64,000 bases of DNA, taken from Hydractinia symbiolongicarpus (lineage: Eukaryota; Cnidaria; Hydrozoa; Anthoathecata; Hydractiniidae). Shown here in pieces: positions 37,701 to 50,937 of the stretch. The position numbers and the translations under genes were made by a program. Location: assembly GCF_029227915.1 (NCBI RefSeq), contig NC_079877.1, positions 10,291,351 to 10,355,350 of the forward strand, in the 5' to 3' direction. How positions within the stretch are numbered: the first letter of the stretch is position 1; every line of letters begins with the position of its first letter. The notes under the pieces are model-generated. The model did not search any database and had not been told where the DNA came from. It saw nothing but the letters and a program-made list of their open reading frames with translations.

Positions 37701-38053
37701 GAAAACTTTTGATCGCTTTTAAAAACTTTACCCCCAAAGATCAATTTTTATCGCTCTGTGTGACCATTATGTTTTCATTGTAGAAAAAAAGACGGCAAGA
37801 CTGCTCAACATATACAACAACTTCGGAGATAGTATTGTTGTCAGTCTCGGTCCACTTAGTGTAAATTAACTTGCTTACAAATAGTTATTTATGTTCGGTA
37901 ATTTAAACAAGACTTGTTACTACAGCCATTTCTTTTTCTATTGTTCGTACCAATTATGATTAGTACTGCAAATCCTGTGGGAGCACTAGTATCCAACTAC
38001 AATATAGGTTTTTATGATCTAATTTTAAACTAGCGGAACTTTTTTGCAAATGC

Positions 38054-38061
38054 TATAAAAG
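38054..38061 (+). promoter_or_regulatory. TATA box of lipoxygenase copy 2
   Basis: TATAAAAG lies 64 bp before the start codon and matches copy 1 in sequence and spacing. Confidence 0.75.
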
Positions 38062-38117
38062 GCGTGATACAAGTTTATTCTTTTAAAACCCAGAAAAGCT
38101 ACGAGATTTTAAGAAAA

Positions 38118-41100
38118 ATGGAGCAGGCAAGGATGTTATGGTTTTTTGCAGGATTAGCCTTCCTTGTAAATCTTTATTCATGCAACAGTATTGAAGGTAG
38201 GTAACAGTTTTTAAAAGACGTAAATATATAAGAAAAAGTTTTCTAGGCAGTCTTTTTTGTTGCCATGTCAGTACTAACTGTTAGACGTTTAAAATAATTT
38301 TCATCTGAGACACCACTTTTCTAATTTCCAAAAGGTCGAAAAGTCATGTTTTACATTCTGTAGCTAATGTGATTACTTCTATTATGGAAAATGGAAGGCA
38401 CATGTATAAATTTGATATATTTTTAAAGGTCAAAAGGTCATTTTATAAATTCTCTAGCTAATGTGATTACTTTGATTGTAAAAACGGAACTTTCTTAACA
38501 CAAGTAAAAAGACTTAATTTCATATTGAATTTTATCATCTAGTTTCGACATATTACAAATTCTATCATGATACAGTAAAATTGTGGTTAGGGTAAATGTG
38601 TTTTATATAATTTACAATTCCTATGTGAATATTCAATATATAAATTTATCCAAAATTACACAATTACAATGCTTTATAATAATAAAAAATGCGTGAAAAT
38701 CTAATTTAAATATGTTAAAAATTAGCTAATTAGTCATACGATTCAGTATAAACATTTTCCTGTTTGTTTAGCGATGTTTTTTGCCAGTCAAGATACATTG
38801 CTTCCTTAATCTTTAATCTAACTTATCAAGCTCTTTCATATGAAATTATTGTGTTTTCGTAATTTTTAAATTCACAGACCAATAATGCATTCAGAATATT
38901 ATATTTGTTACAGGGTTGGATTTTACAGACCTTCATGAGCTTTCTGGAAATGATGATTTCCACCATGACGAACGAGAGTTCATAGAAATAGTAATGGATC
39001 GCAATAAATGTTATTCACCACGTATGTACTTTATTGACCCCGCGTGTATTTTATTTACCGCGCGTGTATTTTATTTACCGCGCATGTATTTTATTTACCC
39101 CACATGTATTTTATTTATCTCACATGTATTATATTTACCCTGCATGTATTATATTTTCTCTGTATGTATTATATTTGACCCGCATGTGTTATATTTACCA
39201 CGTATGTAGTATATTTACCACCTATGCACTAGTTCCACTACTTTGCGGTTAGGAATACTGTAACATGTAATCGTCCAATACTGTTTTACTCTCAGGGCCG
39301 TGCAAAATTTCCCTGCCACAACATACAAAATCTAGAAAATGTCTGATGCAACGTAAGTACGACACCATGAAGGCAAGATTCTGGTACAAAATCACAGATG
39401 AAACTCAACAATCAAAAATCAATTTCCCGTTCAAGTTTATTCCCTTTTTGAACCAGACAAAGAATTCAATCTCTTTTTACTACGCCATCGATAAATTCGA
39501 ATCAAGATATTTCATGCTTTATTTAACATGGGCAAAAACTATGGGCGTTGTTTTGGAGAAGATGAACAAAGCGTTTGCCCTGGCACCTTTTTTTACCATT
39601 AAAGAATACGAAATCGTACATCAATCTTTCGAAGCCGCTATTAAAGTAAGTCATGTTTATGTAATATTTTCATAACACATGATCGTCCGCCACTTTATCA
39701 ATTTCTTTTTGGATGCGTTGCGTCTGTTTGTGGTAATAGTCTAATTCTCACTTGTTCTAACATGTTTTAACGGTAACGAAAACAGTAACATGTAAGAGCG
39801 ATGGCTTAAATTTCTACTATGTAAACTCGGTGTTTCTACATCAAACTTACATTGTTGCATTCAATAGAGTTTGCGAGTTCCACAATATTTCAACAGTCCT
39901 CAGTCTGACCCATCACACACAAGTTTTATTTTAAACAAGAAATGGGAAGATGATGACACTTTCAGTCAATACGTTTTAACAATGCAATGTCCATGGACAC
40001 TTCGTAAAGTAACTAAACGCGGTAAGCACTATTGTTAATTCCTATAAAAAGGAGAATCAAGCGTAGTCAGAATGAAAACTGCAAGCTTGATTTTATTTTG
40101 GACTTAGGTAAAGTTGGACTAAAATATTCAAAGCTAGTAAAACAGTTGAATCCAGTATTTGATTTCACAGCAGCCTTATCGCAAGCATATGGACGAAGGA
40201 TAACTTTGTACCAAGTAAGTTCTTCTTTGAAGAACTGTGATCCATCATTGAAGTCGTGTCAAATGTTCTTGTCGTGTTTTCATAGCATTTATTTTTTAAA
40301 CCAAGAGTTCTACTTTATAGGCAGCACGTCAACAACGTCTATATGTTTTGTATAATGAGGAACACAATGGCATGCCAACTTTCGAAGATATTCTTGATAA
40401 AAACCCAAACGATACGCGTACACTGATTAATGTCACCTCGCCAATCACTTTATTCATCAGAAATAGAAGACGTCAATTGAAAGTAGTTGCTATTCAGTGG
40501 GATTACTTACCTTGTAATTTATCAATTCTTCTTTTGTTTTATTTCTAACCAGTTCTTCAGGTGCTTAGTATATATCTGATCTCGTATTTTAGCTTCTGAT
40601 GTATTTACGCCAAGTTCACCGAAGGCACATTGGTTGAGTGCAAGAGGAATGGCTTTGCAGGCGCACCAAGATGTCTGCCAATTCAAAAATCATCTTGGCC
40701 ACGTACATTTTGTTTACACTATCTTTTGTCTTGCATTTAGACGACATTTTAGCACAATACATCCTCTCTATAACGTTCTCAAGTTTCATTGCGAAGGGAC
40801 AATTCCTCACATTTCCACTGCTTATCCAGCTCTCTCTTTTCCTCAATCATATGGCCATCAATACTTTGCAGTTTCACATATTGGTGTGGCTAACTTGTCC
40901 ACGCAAGCATATATGGAAAGAAGATATGGAATGTTTGACTTTGAAACACTCATGAAAGTAAGTTTGCTCCTTTAAATATTTACCTGCAAAAACATTAAAG
41001 AATTTGCAATGGTAGAAAATGGTATAACTGTTTCTTTATAGAAACGTGGTCTTAATGATAGATTATTGAGATATAACCCATTTCGTGATGATGGTGAAGT

Positions 41101-41978
41101 GATTTGGCGTGAATTAAAAGCATTTGCTTATCGATTGGTAAAAATGTAAGGGCGTTTTTTCGTCACTTTTGTAACATAGCCCTGTAGTTGACGTTCCTTC
41201 ACGTTTTGATACACAATGTGCGAGAGCCTATAAAATTGTTTCTCAATTACTTTGCAATTCGCAGGTATTACCGTCGTGATCGTGACGTTAAAATGGACAG
41301 AGAGCTGCAGAGTTTTGCTAATGAGGTATCTGCTGATGGTACTGGTCAAGATGGTGGCAAAGGAAAGGTTCGGCTAGTTTTTAGTCATTCTTTTAACATT
41401 TAATAATTTTAATATCTATTTACCATAATTAATATTTTAGTTCACCGGTTTTCCTTCATCATTTCGTTCTCGCCACCAAGTGTCACTATTTATCACAAGA
41501 TTTTTGTGGTATAATATTATACATGCTACGGTTAATTATGCGCTTTCTCCTACATATTTACCAATGGTGCCAGTGAAACTGTACAATGACACATCTCCCA
41601 ATGCAGCTGGGAAGTACGCACATTTCTTGCCAGATAGCAAAGTAACAGTGGTAAGTAAATATAACGTTTCACGCCTACTTTTAGTATGTGATTTTTTTGT
41701 AATTCAAACATCCGCATAAATGACCTAATTACACTTATTTTTAGGGTATAACGCAGTTTGTAAGCATCCTAAGTCATTTCCGTGCGAATCGAATTATGGA
41801 TTACTACGATAGGGTAAGCGATAAGAAGCTGCGTTACCTAGTTAAGAGAACGTACAATCGATTTAATGTGTGTATCCAACGTAGTTTGCAACGTCGAAAC
41901 GCACGACGAAAAGCAGCTGGATATCTGGGATTGCAATATCTGGAGCCTAAATGGTTAACCAATAGTGTTCACATCTAA
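38118..41978 (+). CDS. Secreted lipoxygenase-like protein, copy 2 (11 exons, 668 aa)
   Basis: The exons are 38118-38196, 38914-39021, 39296-39645, 39868-40021, 40108-40214, 40321-40513, 40593-40957, 41042-41145, 41265-41367, 41441-41650 and 41745-41978. Every exon has the same length as in copy 1, and no stop or frameshift is present. It has the same signal peptide, W..D..F, VAIQWDY, VFTP, HLGHVH, HPLY, GFP.S and terminal Ile668. The expected first iron ligand is again Cys359 (40676-40678), and the third and fourth are His549 and Asn553 in HATVN. Differences from copy 1 include Asn for His363 and a changed block after exon 10 (GITQFVSI versus GATHFGDT). Preserved frame and exon lengths suggest it is functional. 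No PLAT domain is seen. Confidence 0.9.
39025..39225. repeat. 21-bp minisatellite in intron 2 of lipoxygenase copy 2
   Basis: About nine degenerate units of the 'ttaccRcRYatgtattttat' type follow exon 2 directly. The unit resembles the exon 2 donor junction itself (cca c/gtatgt). Copy 1 has only two or three units in the same place (21331-21390). Confidence 0.85.
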
Positions 41979-42060
41979 AAATGCTAATGCTATGTTCCGT
42001 CGTAGTTTAAATTTACAGTCCTTTGTAATTCAAATTTTTTGCAATACTTGATTTTCTATG

Positions 42061-43640
42061 AATTAAATTTGATTTTGTTTTGTCTTGTTCCATTAAGAAA
42101 TCATATTCGTAAAAGATTTAACGACACTGGTAGCCTTGGTAAAGCGCTTCCGATGCGAAATGCCAAAACTATGAAAGCGTGAATCCATTCTTTCTTCTCA
42201 GCATGGGAAAAATATAAGTCCTGTAGGATTACCGTTAGAACTTGAAACTTACAACACCACTTTGTTTCATGAGAAGGAATCTCTGATTTGGACACGTGTT
42301 TAATCAGATTTCTTCTTCGGATTTTACCCGAAAATCGGAAAATGACGGATTTTCGGGAAGTTTTCTCCACTATGCGATATGTGTAAAAACTGGAAAATAT
42401 GTTTAAAGTTTTATTCAGTTCTCAGAAATTTTAGGCGCAATGTAAAAATTCGCTCTAGAACTAAAGTAAATGAATTTTAAGCAGATAGTGGCATTTTGGA
42501 CAAATTTAGCTTTTGATGACGTTGTAAAAAATATGCTGGCGCTAGCAAAAATTTATTGCTGCCGTTTTGTTCCTTTTAGTGACGTACTATAAGTGTGCCT
42601 CCCACCCCGGATTTCGTCTATGCATTCCCAACCGGTACGTTTTTCTTTGAAGGAGCATAAACAGTACTACTCCACTGTCTAGTAGCAAGTTGAAGTCAAA
42701 TTATAGTCGCCAAAACTATGGTTTGAATCGCACTCGTTACCAGGTAGTATGTAAAGTTACAAATGTTCAATTCTGTATTTTCTTTTACCCAGTTGAGGTA
42801 CATATCCCGCTGCAATATTTACAAGAAATAACTTGATTGACTAACTTGCTGTTATTAAACCAATTTTCTTCAATTTCACACCAGTGCTATTTTGTTGCAA
42901 GTATTTTCTTGCACTTCCTTGCTTCGTGAACGAGAATATATTGATAAAATCTCTATTACACACTTGGTAGCAGTGGCACAGCTGGCGCATTTCATCAATG
43001 CAAGAGCTACTCCCTTCTCTTAACCTATCCTTAAAATTTTTATGTTGTTATTCTCACGACATTCTTGCTCTTATAGAGAGGTAGCGACACTTAGTTGAAC
43101 AAGAAGAACTCTCCTTTCTTATGAAAATAGAATTTGTAGTGTTCGGAATTTTGAGCGCTAAAAAATTTCCTAACCCCTTTATAGAGTAGCACTGCTTAAC
43201 TGTCATCATGCATACCAAATACGCTTTGAATAATAAGCCCATCAATGTGTACTCTCTAAGTTAGAAAGATTTTCTGCAAACATTTGCACAAAAAAATGAA
43301 AGATGCCTTAATAATAAAGTTCCGTAAATAGATTTTTGAATAAATATATTTCATTTCACAGATCTGTCATGCACATTAAAATACCAGCACTATAACAAAG
43401 TGATACGAATTGTCACTTTAAGTTAAAACAAACAAACGGTTTGTCGCCAGAATGGTGGTTACAGAAGCTATTGAAATATTCTACACGCTAATCGGGAAAT
43501 ATATAATCTCTGATGTAATCTGATGTTGCATTCACAAAATTAAGATGAGCTGTGACTGCCATTTGCCAACAAAAATAATCTGAAAGTATAAAAAAATATA
43601 TTTTCTCCTAGTTCAACAAAAAAGCTCTTAAAATCTTATA
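42061..43640. repeat. 3' flank of lipoxygenase copy 2, duplicated after copy 3
   Basis: This is homologous to about 46440-47600. Shared blocks include 'tagtgttcgg.attttgagcg', 'gcactgcttaactgt' and 'aataccagcactataacaaa'. The stretch also holds a SINE-head remnant near 42122 and an inverted R2 repeat (about 42100-42600). No gene is seen. Confidence 0.7.
42100..42600. repeat. Dispersed repeat family R2, inverted copy
   Basis: This is the reverse complement of the type at 14225-14715, with the matching blocks 'cggattttacccg', 'aagcagatagtgg' and 'caaaaatttattgctgc'. Confidence 0.55.
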
Positions 43641-43892
43641 CACAAAATATCGTCGAAAATAAGACATTGTTTTTCCGCTTCTTTAGTTCGCCTATTGGGG
43701 AGAATTTTGTCAAGAAATTTCAATGCTTGTTTGTTTTTACGCGAAGGAAACTTTCTGTTCGAATGCCGTCTCGTTCGAAAGTGCGTAGTTGAGCGAATCA
43801 TATTGCTTATTTTCTATCACGTGGTTTCTAACGGTTGCCAGACAAATGTGAACACAGCAAGAAAACTCGGGAAACTCGCGTATTTGGTTGGT

Positions 43893-46440
43893 GAAAAATG
43901 TCTGATGCAACGTGGGTATGACACCAAGAAAGCAAGAATCTGGTATAAAATCATGGATGAAACGCAACAATCAACAAGCATATTCCCGTTCAAACTTATC
44001 CCCATTTTGAACAAGACAATCGGTTCAGTCGCTATTTACTACGCTCTCGATAAATTTGAACTAAGATATTTCGTGCTTTATTTAATGTAGGCGAAAACTA
44101 TGAGCGTTGTTTTAGAGAAGATGAACAAAGCGTTTGCCCAAGCACCTTTCTTCACCATTAAAGAATACGAAATCGTGCAAAAATCTTCCGAAGCTGCTGT
44201 TAAAGTATGTCACGCATATAAATTATTTTCATAACTATCAAAAATTGCCCCCATCACTTTTTTGTTGGATGCGTTGCGTTTGTTTGTGATAACAAAATTT
44301 TTTCTATTAGTTCTAATACGTCAACGGTGACGAAACAAGTATCATGCACTGTTAATGATTTTATTATCTCTTACGCGAACCTAGTCTTTTTCTACATCAA
44401 ATTCACATTGTTGTATTCATCCTAGCGTTTGCGAGTTCCACAACATTTTAACAGTCCACAGTCTGATCCATCACACACTTTCAGTCAATACGTTTTAACA
44501 ATGCAATGTCCATGGACACTTCGTAAGGTGACCAAACGCGGTAAGTCCTCATTGTTAATTCACTTAGAAAGAATCAAGCGTATAAAATGAATCCCGCAAG
44601 TTTAATATTTTCATAATGTACTTTGGTTTTAGGTAAAGTTGGACTAAAACATTCAAAGCTAGTAAAACAGTTAAATCCAGTATTAGATTTTAATGCAGCT
44701 TTATCACAAGCATATGAACGAAGGATAACTTTGTACCAAGTGCTTGTTTGAAGAACAGTGCTCCATCATTGAAGTTGTGTCAAAGGTTCCTGCCGTTTTT
44801 TAGTGCTCATACCATTTCTTTCCTTGGTAGTTCATAGGCAGCCCGTCAAGAAGGCCTATATGTTTTGTATAATGAGAAACACAACGGCATGCCAGCTTTC
44901 AAAGATATTCTTGATAAAAACCCGGATAATACGCGTACACTGATTAATATCACCTCACCAGTCACTTTGAAAGTAGTTGCTATCCAGTGGGATTACTTAC
45001 CATGTAATTTGTCATTTCTTTTTTCATTTGCTTCCAACCAAATTTTAAGTTCTTAATATAAATCTGATTTTGTGTTTTAGCTTCTGATGTATTCACGCCA
45101 AGTCCACCGAAGGCACAATGGTTGAGTGCAAGAGGAATGGCTTTGCAGGCTTATCAAGAGTTCTGCCAATTTAAAAATCATCTTGGCCACGTACATCCTC
45201 TGTACACAATCTTCTGTCTTGCCTTCCGCCGAGATTTCAACATCCTACGTCCTTTTTATGAAGTTTCATTGCGAAGAAACAACCCCTCACGTCTCCACCG
45301 CTTATCCAACTCTCTCTTTTCCTCAATAATATGGTCATCCGTGCTTTTCAGTGTTGCATATTGGTGTAGCTAGCTTTTCGACGCAACCATATATGGAAAG
45401 AAGATATGGAATGTTTGACTTTGAAACACTCATGACGGTTAGATCGTTCCCATAAGTATTTACCCGCGAAATTATAAAAGAATGAGCAAAAATTGATATC
45501 TTTTCAAAGATTCTTGATAGAAAATGCAATGGTATAACAGTTTCTTTATAGAAACGTGGTCTTAGCGATAAATTATTAAGATATAGCCCATTTCGTGATG
45601 ATGGCAAATTCATTCGACGTGAATTAAAATCATTTGCTTATCGATTGGTAAAAATGTAAGTGCATATTCACGTAACTTTAGTAATATGGCCCTTTAATTC
45701 ACGAATTTCCAAGAACATATAGAATCGAATCTCAATTACTTTGCAAGTATTACCGTCGTGATCGTGATGTCAAAATGGACAGAGAGCTGGAGAATTTTGT
45801 TAATGAACTATCTGTTGATGGTATTGGACAAGATGGTGGCAAAAGAAAGGTTCAGTTGTTTTCTTTTACCATTTTCACTGTAATATTTATATAACATTGT
45901 TGATTGTTTAGTTCACCGGATTTCCTTCATCATTTCGTTCTCGGCACAAACTGTCACTGTTTATCATTAGATTTTTGTGGTATAATATCATACATGCTAC
46001 AGTTAATTATGTGCTTTCTCCTACGTTTTTACCAATGCTGCCAGTGAAACTGCACAAAGACACAGTTCCATATGCATCTGGGAAGTATGCACATTTCTTG
46101 TGAGATAGCAGAGTAACAGTGGTAAGTGAATATAACGTACAACGCTTACTTTTAGTATGTGATAATTTTGTGATAATTCAAAAGTCCGCAAAAATGACCT
46201 AAATAAATTATTTTAGGGTATAACGCATTTTGGAGACACCCTAAGTCATTTCCGTGCGAATCGAATTATGGATTACTACGATAGGGTGAACGATAAGAAG
46301 CTGCGTTATCTAGTTAAGAGAACGTACAATCGATTTAATTCGTGTATCCAACGTAGTTTGCAACGTCGAAACGCACGACGAAAAGCAGCTGGATATTTAG
46401 GATTGCAATATCTGGAGCTCAAATGATTAACCAATATAGT
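43893..46440 (+). pseudogene. Lipoxygenase copy 3, truncated and inactivated
   Basis: Homology to copies 1 and 2 starts inside exon 3 at 'aaatgtctgatg'. Exons 1-2 and the promoter are missing. Lesions are a Trp-to-stop TAG at 44088-44090, a TGA at 46101-46103, and a TGA at 46424-46426 replacing the conserved Trp near the C-terminus. There is also a 39-bp in-frame deletion in exon 4, a 27-bp in-frame deletion in exon 6, an 8-bp frameshifting deletion in exon 7, a weakened exon 5 donor and a lost exon 9 acceptor. The metal-site residue aligned with the first iron ligand is also Cys here. A short open frame starting at 43695 enters the exon 3 remnant from unrelated sequence and is not taken as a gene. 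Confidence 0.9.
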
Positions 46441-46613
46441 GTTTACATCTAAAAATGCTATGTTTTGTTGTAGTTTTCATTTTCTGTAATTTGTAATTAA
46501 AATTTTCTGCAATTAACTCGAGTTCTGATTTTCTATAGTTAAAAAAGAAATAGTAAATTGTTCTGTTTTGCTTTGTCCCGTTACGAAATCATATTACGTA
46601 AACAATTTACCGA

Positions 46614-46690
46614 GACTGGTGGCCTTGTGGTAAAACGTTCGCTTTCAATGCAAAAGATGTTGGTTCAAACCCGATTGAGTAATCCCGAAA
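46614..46690 (+). repeat. tRNA-like SINE head after lipoxygenase copy 3
   Basis: It has A-box-like 'tggccttgtggtaaaacg' and B-box-like 'ggttcaaaccc'. More decayed copies follow copy 1 (24247) and copy 2 (42122) at the same place, so the insertion predates the duplications. Confidence 0.6.
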
Positions 46691-47397
46691 CTATGAAAAT
46701 GTGATTCTGTTTTTTCTTCTTACTGTTCAGTACACACAGATATATAAATTGGTTACGGTCCTTTGTGCCGTCTGTACTCAAAATATTTCCATTATTTTAA
46801 TCATTCGTTTGACATCAGAAAAAAAGAAATACACCAATTCATTATGTGCAAACCCTCCCGGTCAATGCATTCTTAATAGTGTTCGTGTTCTTTGAACGAG
46901 CAGAAACAGCACTACCGACTCTGCCTACTAACAAGTTTTTTTAATTCATAGTTTCGAGAACGATGGTTCGATTCACACTCACGGCAAGTCAGTGTGTGAA
47001 GTAACACCTTTCATCTCCTATTTCTTCTTACCCGGTCGAGGTACATATTCCGCTGTATTATTTACAAGTATTTCCTTTGTTTGCTTCTTGATGTAGGCGA
47101 TATTGACAAAAATGTAGCAGCCTATTTCTTATCATTCTCAGGACATTCTTGTTCTCACAGAGGGTTAGCCAACCTTAGTCGAACTATGAAATAAAATTTG
47201 TAGTGTTCGGTGTTTTGAGCGCTAAAAAGTATGCTAATCCAATTCCAAAGTAGCGCTGCTTAACTGTTATGTGTACTCTATGTGCTTTTGAAGTTAGTAA
47301 GATTTTCTGTAAATATTTACACAAGAATTATCAAAGATGCCTTAATAATAAAGTTCCGTAAATATATTTCATTTCACAGATCTGCCATGCACATTAT

Positions 47398-47454
47398 AAT
47401 ACCAGCACTATAACAAAGTGATACGAAGTGTGACTTTGTTGTAGTGCTGGTATT
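47398..47454. repeat. 22-bp inverted repeat
   Basis: The arms are 47398-47419 ('aataccagcactataacaaa' plus 'gt') and 47433-47454, with one mismatch. The duplicate at 43390 keeps the left arm only. Confidence 0.85.
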
Positions 47455-47600
47455 TTGGTTTGGCGCTAGAAATGGGGGTTACAAAACCTTTTGAAACATT
47501 CTATACGCTGATCAGGATATACATAATCTGTGATGTAAACTAATGTTGCAGTCACCAAATTAAGATGAACCAAACACTTTGTTGACTACTAGCAACTGTA

Positions 47601-48282
47601 ACTACTGTGAAGAGATGTAAGAAAATGTACTAGAATTTTAAATAAATGACATGACGGTTTAAAACAGTTTAAAATTAGGACTGTTTCTTAGCCAGACCAT
47701 TATATTATTACCGTTTTTTTAAGCAGCGTGGTTGGGCACTACTGTGACCCCTTTTAGTGGAAAATTTTAGTTGATTTTGTTCCACTCGTAGATCAATTCA
47801 GTTTTTTGGTGACTTTCTCACATCAGAAACAAAAGGCAGATGTGTTTGAATTTATTTGTTGTTCCTTCTTTCAAATTTTTTTGCTTGCAAGTAACGTATA
47901 AGCAACTTGCTGTCATACTGATAGATATGACTTTGTTAAAAAATGAAAACAACTTGCAGACTAAAGTTGTCACATCCATCTTCCAAGTATTGTGAGCCAT
48001 AACTTTACGCAACACGATATTTTCAGAAAGTGACGACATTGGTGCATTCATTAGAGGACAGCCAATAATTATATTAATCCTTTTTTCTCTAAGTATGCTA
48101 GGAGAGAGGTAGACGGATTGCAAACATTGTCGTTTTTTTGTTGATAACTCTTCTTAACTATGGTGTTTACCTTGTTTACTCAATTTTCATAAGCATTTAC
48201 TAGATACCGTGCTGCCAAATATTTAGGCACTATGACGCTAATAACACTAAAAATGTGCTATTGCTCGAAGCTACTAACTTGT
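47601..48282. other. Intergenic, no gene recognised
   Basis: A minus-strand open frame of 101 codons (48123-47818) has no motif that I recognise. Nothing else is seen. Confidence 0.5.
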
Positions 48283-48570
48283 CTGCGTGTACCTAGGAAC
48301 TAGACTGTGCGTACCTACCAACTAGGTTGTGTGTAACTACCATCTAGACTTTGTGTGCCTACCATCGAGACTGTATGTACCTTTGTACATACAGTCTAGA
48401 CTTTGTCTTCCTACTAACCAGACTGTGTGTATTTTTTAACCAGACTTTGTGTATCTACAAACTAGACATCTTATACTTTCTAAGTAGACTTTGTGTACCT
48501 ACTAACTAGACTGTATCCCTCTTTTAACCACACTTTGTGTACCTACAAACTAAACTGTGTGTACCTATAT
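48283..48570. repeat. Degenerate minisatellite, about 25-bp unit
   Basis: About 12 units of the 'actttgtgtacctacMaacta' type. A 28-bp near-palindrome lies inside at 48369-48396 ('gactgtatgtacc' facing its complement). No coding potential. Confidence 0.85.
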
Positions 48571-50052
<1,482 letters not shown>

Positions 50053-50411
50053 CGAAAATAACATATATATAAGGGCAAGCTTTGCCAAATGTTTGTAAAT
50101 AAAGTTTGTGCTTCTTGTCCGATAAATACTTCACCTTTCCGAACTTGCCTTATTATTCCCGAAATAAAAAGCAGCGCTTCCAATTTGATTCCAAATTGAC
50201 TTAACCACAATAAGTAGGGTTTTATACTTGTGAGGTTAGCCTCACTAATTTCAATGGATATTCCCTGTTTATTTTTCCAAGAGGGACTGCAAAGGCAGTT
50301 TTGGATTGTCAAAGGTTTCCAATCAAAGCTACCGAAATTTCTGTTCAATAGGCAACAACCGTTATGTGGGATTACACACAAACGCTCTTGGACATGAATC
50401 AAAACCTCTAC
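50053..50411 (-). CDS. Candidate internal exon of an unidentified gene
   Basis: A 359-bp minus-strand open stretch is bounded upstream by an acceptor-like 'acgtacag/gt' (exon from 50411) and downstream by a consensus donor 'tttcg/gtaagt' (exon end 50053). The translation has non-repetitive composition, with QERLCVIPHNGCC, a CLCSPSW segment and a hydrophobic LTSIKPYLLWLSQFGIKLE segment. That last part loosely recalls the dimerisation region of MutL-family repair proteins, but too weakly to assign. I found no partner exons nearby, so it may be a lone remnant. Confidence 0.35.
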
Positions 50412-50937
50412 CTGTACGTATATACCCTGTAATTAGTCTGTATCAACTAATGTCATATTGTGGAAATTTTGGTTATTTTAGCTAGGTTCCCCTTACTTAA
50501 TTTAGATACTTGTAGATTTTGTTTCATCAAACTCTGTGAAATTTTAATTGTGAACCGTCTGTGTCTTCCCTTAGCCGACAGTAAGAACATATGATATTCC
50601 GAACAAGAGTACTGTATATATTTTACCTTGTGTTGTCTTTAAGAGAGGTAGCCAGAGCCACTATACTTTCTTCTTTACTTTAACTTTTATACTAGTTATT
50701 GTTGGAAGTTAAGTATTAAGTAACCAATATTGTGTTTTTTACTACAGTGAACATTGGGAACAAACTAACTCTTCTATCTCTTAAACCTAAACAAATCTTA
50801 GCTGTACAATTCTGCTTCATCTTTGCACTGCAAAAAAAGCAAAAATTTACTTTAACACCCTTAAATGTATAACAAAGTACTTTTAAATTTTCTTTGAGCG
50901 GTAAGGTACACTAACAAAGCCAAATATTTTATTATTT
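50412..50937. other. Intergenic, no gene recognised
   Basis: Nothing recognised. If the exon at 50053-50411 is real, this would be intron sequence. Confidence 0.45.

Larger units (their letters stand above)
32095..42060. repeat. Right arm of large segmental duplication
   Basis: This is collinear with 11335-24100 (anchors listed there). It lacks the SINE and R2 insertions of the left arm, and carries a private segment at about 36063-37700. Its gene content is lipoxygenase copy 2. Confidence 0.8.
46440..47600. repeat. 3' flank of lipoxygenase copy 3
   Basis: This is a duplicate of 42061-43640. It begins with the lipoxygenase 3' UTR and a SINE head at 46614 and ends around the hairpin at 47398-47454. 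No gene is seen. Confidence 0.7.

Noticed and set aside
43695-44090. 131-codon frame that might be a chimeric N-terminus fused to lipoxygenase exon 3
   Set aside because: The upstream part has no motif or splice support and the frame ends at the pseudogene stop at 44088. It looks like chance read-in.
47818-48123. 101-codon minus-strand frame as a transposase fragment
   Set aside because: No DDE/D pattern, zinc finger or other transposase signature could be identified.
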